Assembly (NCBI GenBank): GCA_943326825.2
Contig: CALPUT020000138.1
Coordinates: 1-6,725, forward strand
DNA from: Chryseobacterium gleum
GTDB taxonomy: Bacteria > Bacteroidota > Bacteroidia > Flavobacteriales_D > Crocinitomicaceae
Length of the DNA: 6,725 bases
Reading direction: 5' to 3'
Shown here: positions 6,718-6,725 of the stretch, one piece after another
How positions within the stretch are numbered: the first letter of the stretch is position 1
Layout: every line of letters starts with the position of its first letter
The notes under the pieces: model-generated
Told to the model about the DNA's origin: nothing
The model's input: only the letters and a program-made list of their open reading frames with translations
Databases searched by the model: none
Position numbers and translations under genes: made by a program

Positions 6718-6725
6718 GTCACAAA

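Overview
The window looks like a chromosomal segment from a low-GC member of the Bacteroidota, most likely a flavobacterium-like organism. The DNA is very AT-rich. The proteins are of Bacteroidota type: an outer-membrane receptor with an N-terminal carboxypeptidase-regulatory-like domain ahead of the plug, and a BatA-type membrane protein. Most starts lack a strong Shine-Dalgarno sequence, and one upstream region carries a perfect Bacteroidota -7 element (TAnnTTTG). I cannot name a genus from sequence alone.

Layout. Positions 1-33 hold a strong rho-independent terminator, probably closing a gene that lies to the left of the window. Positions 107-2572 (+) encode an 821-residue TonB-dependent receptor-family outer-membrane protein. 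Its 3' end converges, six bases apart, on a possible 44-residue small protein (2579-2713, -). The rest of the window is a tightly packed minus-strand operon, read right to left. It starts with a 683-residue BatA-domain/VWA-like membrane protein (6705-4654). After 9 bp comes a 419-residue dihydroorotase-family protein (4644-3385), and after 4 bp a 185-residue PmtA-like SAM methyltransferase (3380-2823). The short ORF at 2713-2579 lies 109 bp further downstream on the same strand.

How the genes fit together. The receptor is a stand-alone gene with no SusD partner here; its substrate cannot be read from the sequence. The three minus-strand genes are spaced as one transcription unit and are probably translationally coupled, but their functions do not form an obvious pathway: a membrane-anchored VWA-type protein, a dihydroorotase fold, and a probable lipid or small-molecule methyltransferase.

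The most notable observation is that the dihydroorotase-family protein has lost all four zinc-binding histidines of class I dihydroorotases, plus the Arg and Asn that bind substrate, while the fold and both metal-binding aspartates remain. It should not be annotated as a working PyrC. It is better described as a pseudo-dihydroorotase, possibly structural or regulatory. No mobile element, CRISPR array, tRNA or rRNA was seen, and no gene-free stretch exceeds 300 bases.
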